Shown one piece after another: positions 5,794-5,986 of a DNA stretch of 5,986 nt. The stretch spans positions 1-5,986 of the forward strand of contig RFXC01000239.1 of the NCBI GenBank assembly GCA_009921765.1. Direction: 5' to 3'. The position numbers and the translations under genes were made by a program. This stretch comes from Betaproteobacteria bacterium (GTDB lineage Bacteria; Pseudomonadota; Gammaproteobacteria; Burkholderiales; Burkholderiaceae). Below the pieces are notes generated by a model. It had not been told where the DNA came from. It saw nothing but the letters and a program-made list of their open reading frames with translations, and made no database searches. How positions within the stretch are numbered: the stretch's first letter is position 1; each line of letters begins with the position of its first letter.

Positions 5794-5986
5794 TCCGCAG
5801 GATTGTCTTCGCAGTGCCGGGGGCGCTTGCGCAGCGCACCGGCGGTTATCTGTACGCGCAGCGGGTCGTTGACGGTCTGCGTGCCATGGGGCGCGAGGTC
5901 CGGGTGGCCGAACTGGCGGGATGTTTTCCGCAGGCCGATGAGCTGGCGCGCGGCGCAGCCGAGGCCGCGCTGGTGGCTGCGCCCCA
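5790..5986 (+). CDS. Glycosyltransferase, GT4-like, N-terminal part (partial)
   Basis: The first 65 codons of a GT-B-fold glycosyltransferase that continues beyond the window. The opening RRIVFAVPG strand, then RTGGYLYAQRVVDGLRAMG and the second strand EVRVAEL, is the usual N-terminal pattern of family 4 enzymes: a glycine-rich acceptor-side loop, a helix and a beta strand. The donor-binding C-terminal domain is outside the window, so sugar and acceptor are unknown. Translation probably starts at TTG 5790, overlapping the previous stop as TTGA, with GAGGG upstream; no ATG occurs near the start of the homologous region. The tight coupling to the PTPS-fold gene suggests it acts on the product of the same pathway. 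Confidence 0.8.
   Translation, partial: MIRRIVFAVPGALAQRTGGYLYAQRVVDGLRAMGREVRVAELAGCFPQADELARGAAEAALVAAP

Overview
The window is a GC-rich (by eye well above 60%), densely packed stretch in which every supported gene lies on the + strand. Gaps are 44 nt or less, and three junctions are stop/start overlaps. The style (GC3-rich codons, GTG and TTG starts, cytochrome b561 beside a short OpgH) suggests a chromosomal segment of a proteobacterium. A betaproteobacterium of the Rhodocyclales/Zoogloeaceae type is my best guess; this is inference from gene content, not a marker gene. I see no RNA genes, mobile elements, CRISPR arrays, convincing promoters or terminators, and no non-coding stretch over 300 bases.

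Layout. Bases 1-95 are the last 30 codons of an unidentified gene. Bases 130-669 encode a four-helix cytochrome b561. Eleven bases later, 681-2459 encodes a short but otherwise complete OpgH (MdoH), the membrane glucosyltransferase for osmoregulated periplasmic glucans. Its TAA stop overlaps the ATG of an exported protein of unknown function (2459-3463). That protein's stop overlaps, as ATGA, the start of a RibD-type reductase (3460-4323). Then follow a BchC-like medium-chain dehydrogenase (4355-5344), a divergent 6-pyruvoyl-tetrahydropterin synthase/QueD-fold protein (5389-5793) and, overlapping as TTGA, the start of a family-4-like glycosyltransferase that runs off the window end.

How the genes fit together. 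The left half concerns the cell envelope: membrane electron transfer and periplasmic glucan synthesis. The right half looks like a small biosynthetic operon. A RibD-fold reductase, an NAD(P)-dependent dehydrogenase without the usual zinc ligands, a PTPS-fold protein lacking key active-site residues and a glycosyltransferase together suggest a modified, possibly glycosylated pterin or related GTP-derived metabolite. This does not match riboflavin, folate, tetrahydrobiopterin or queuosine synthesis as I know them. It is the most interesting part of the window, and its product is unknown to me. The exported protein at 2459-3463 bridges the two halves through overlapping codons.
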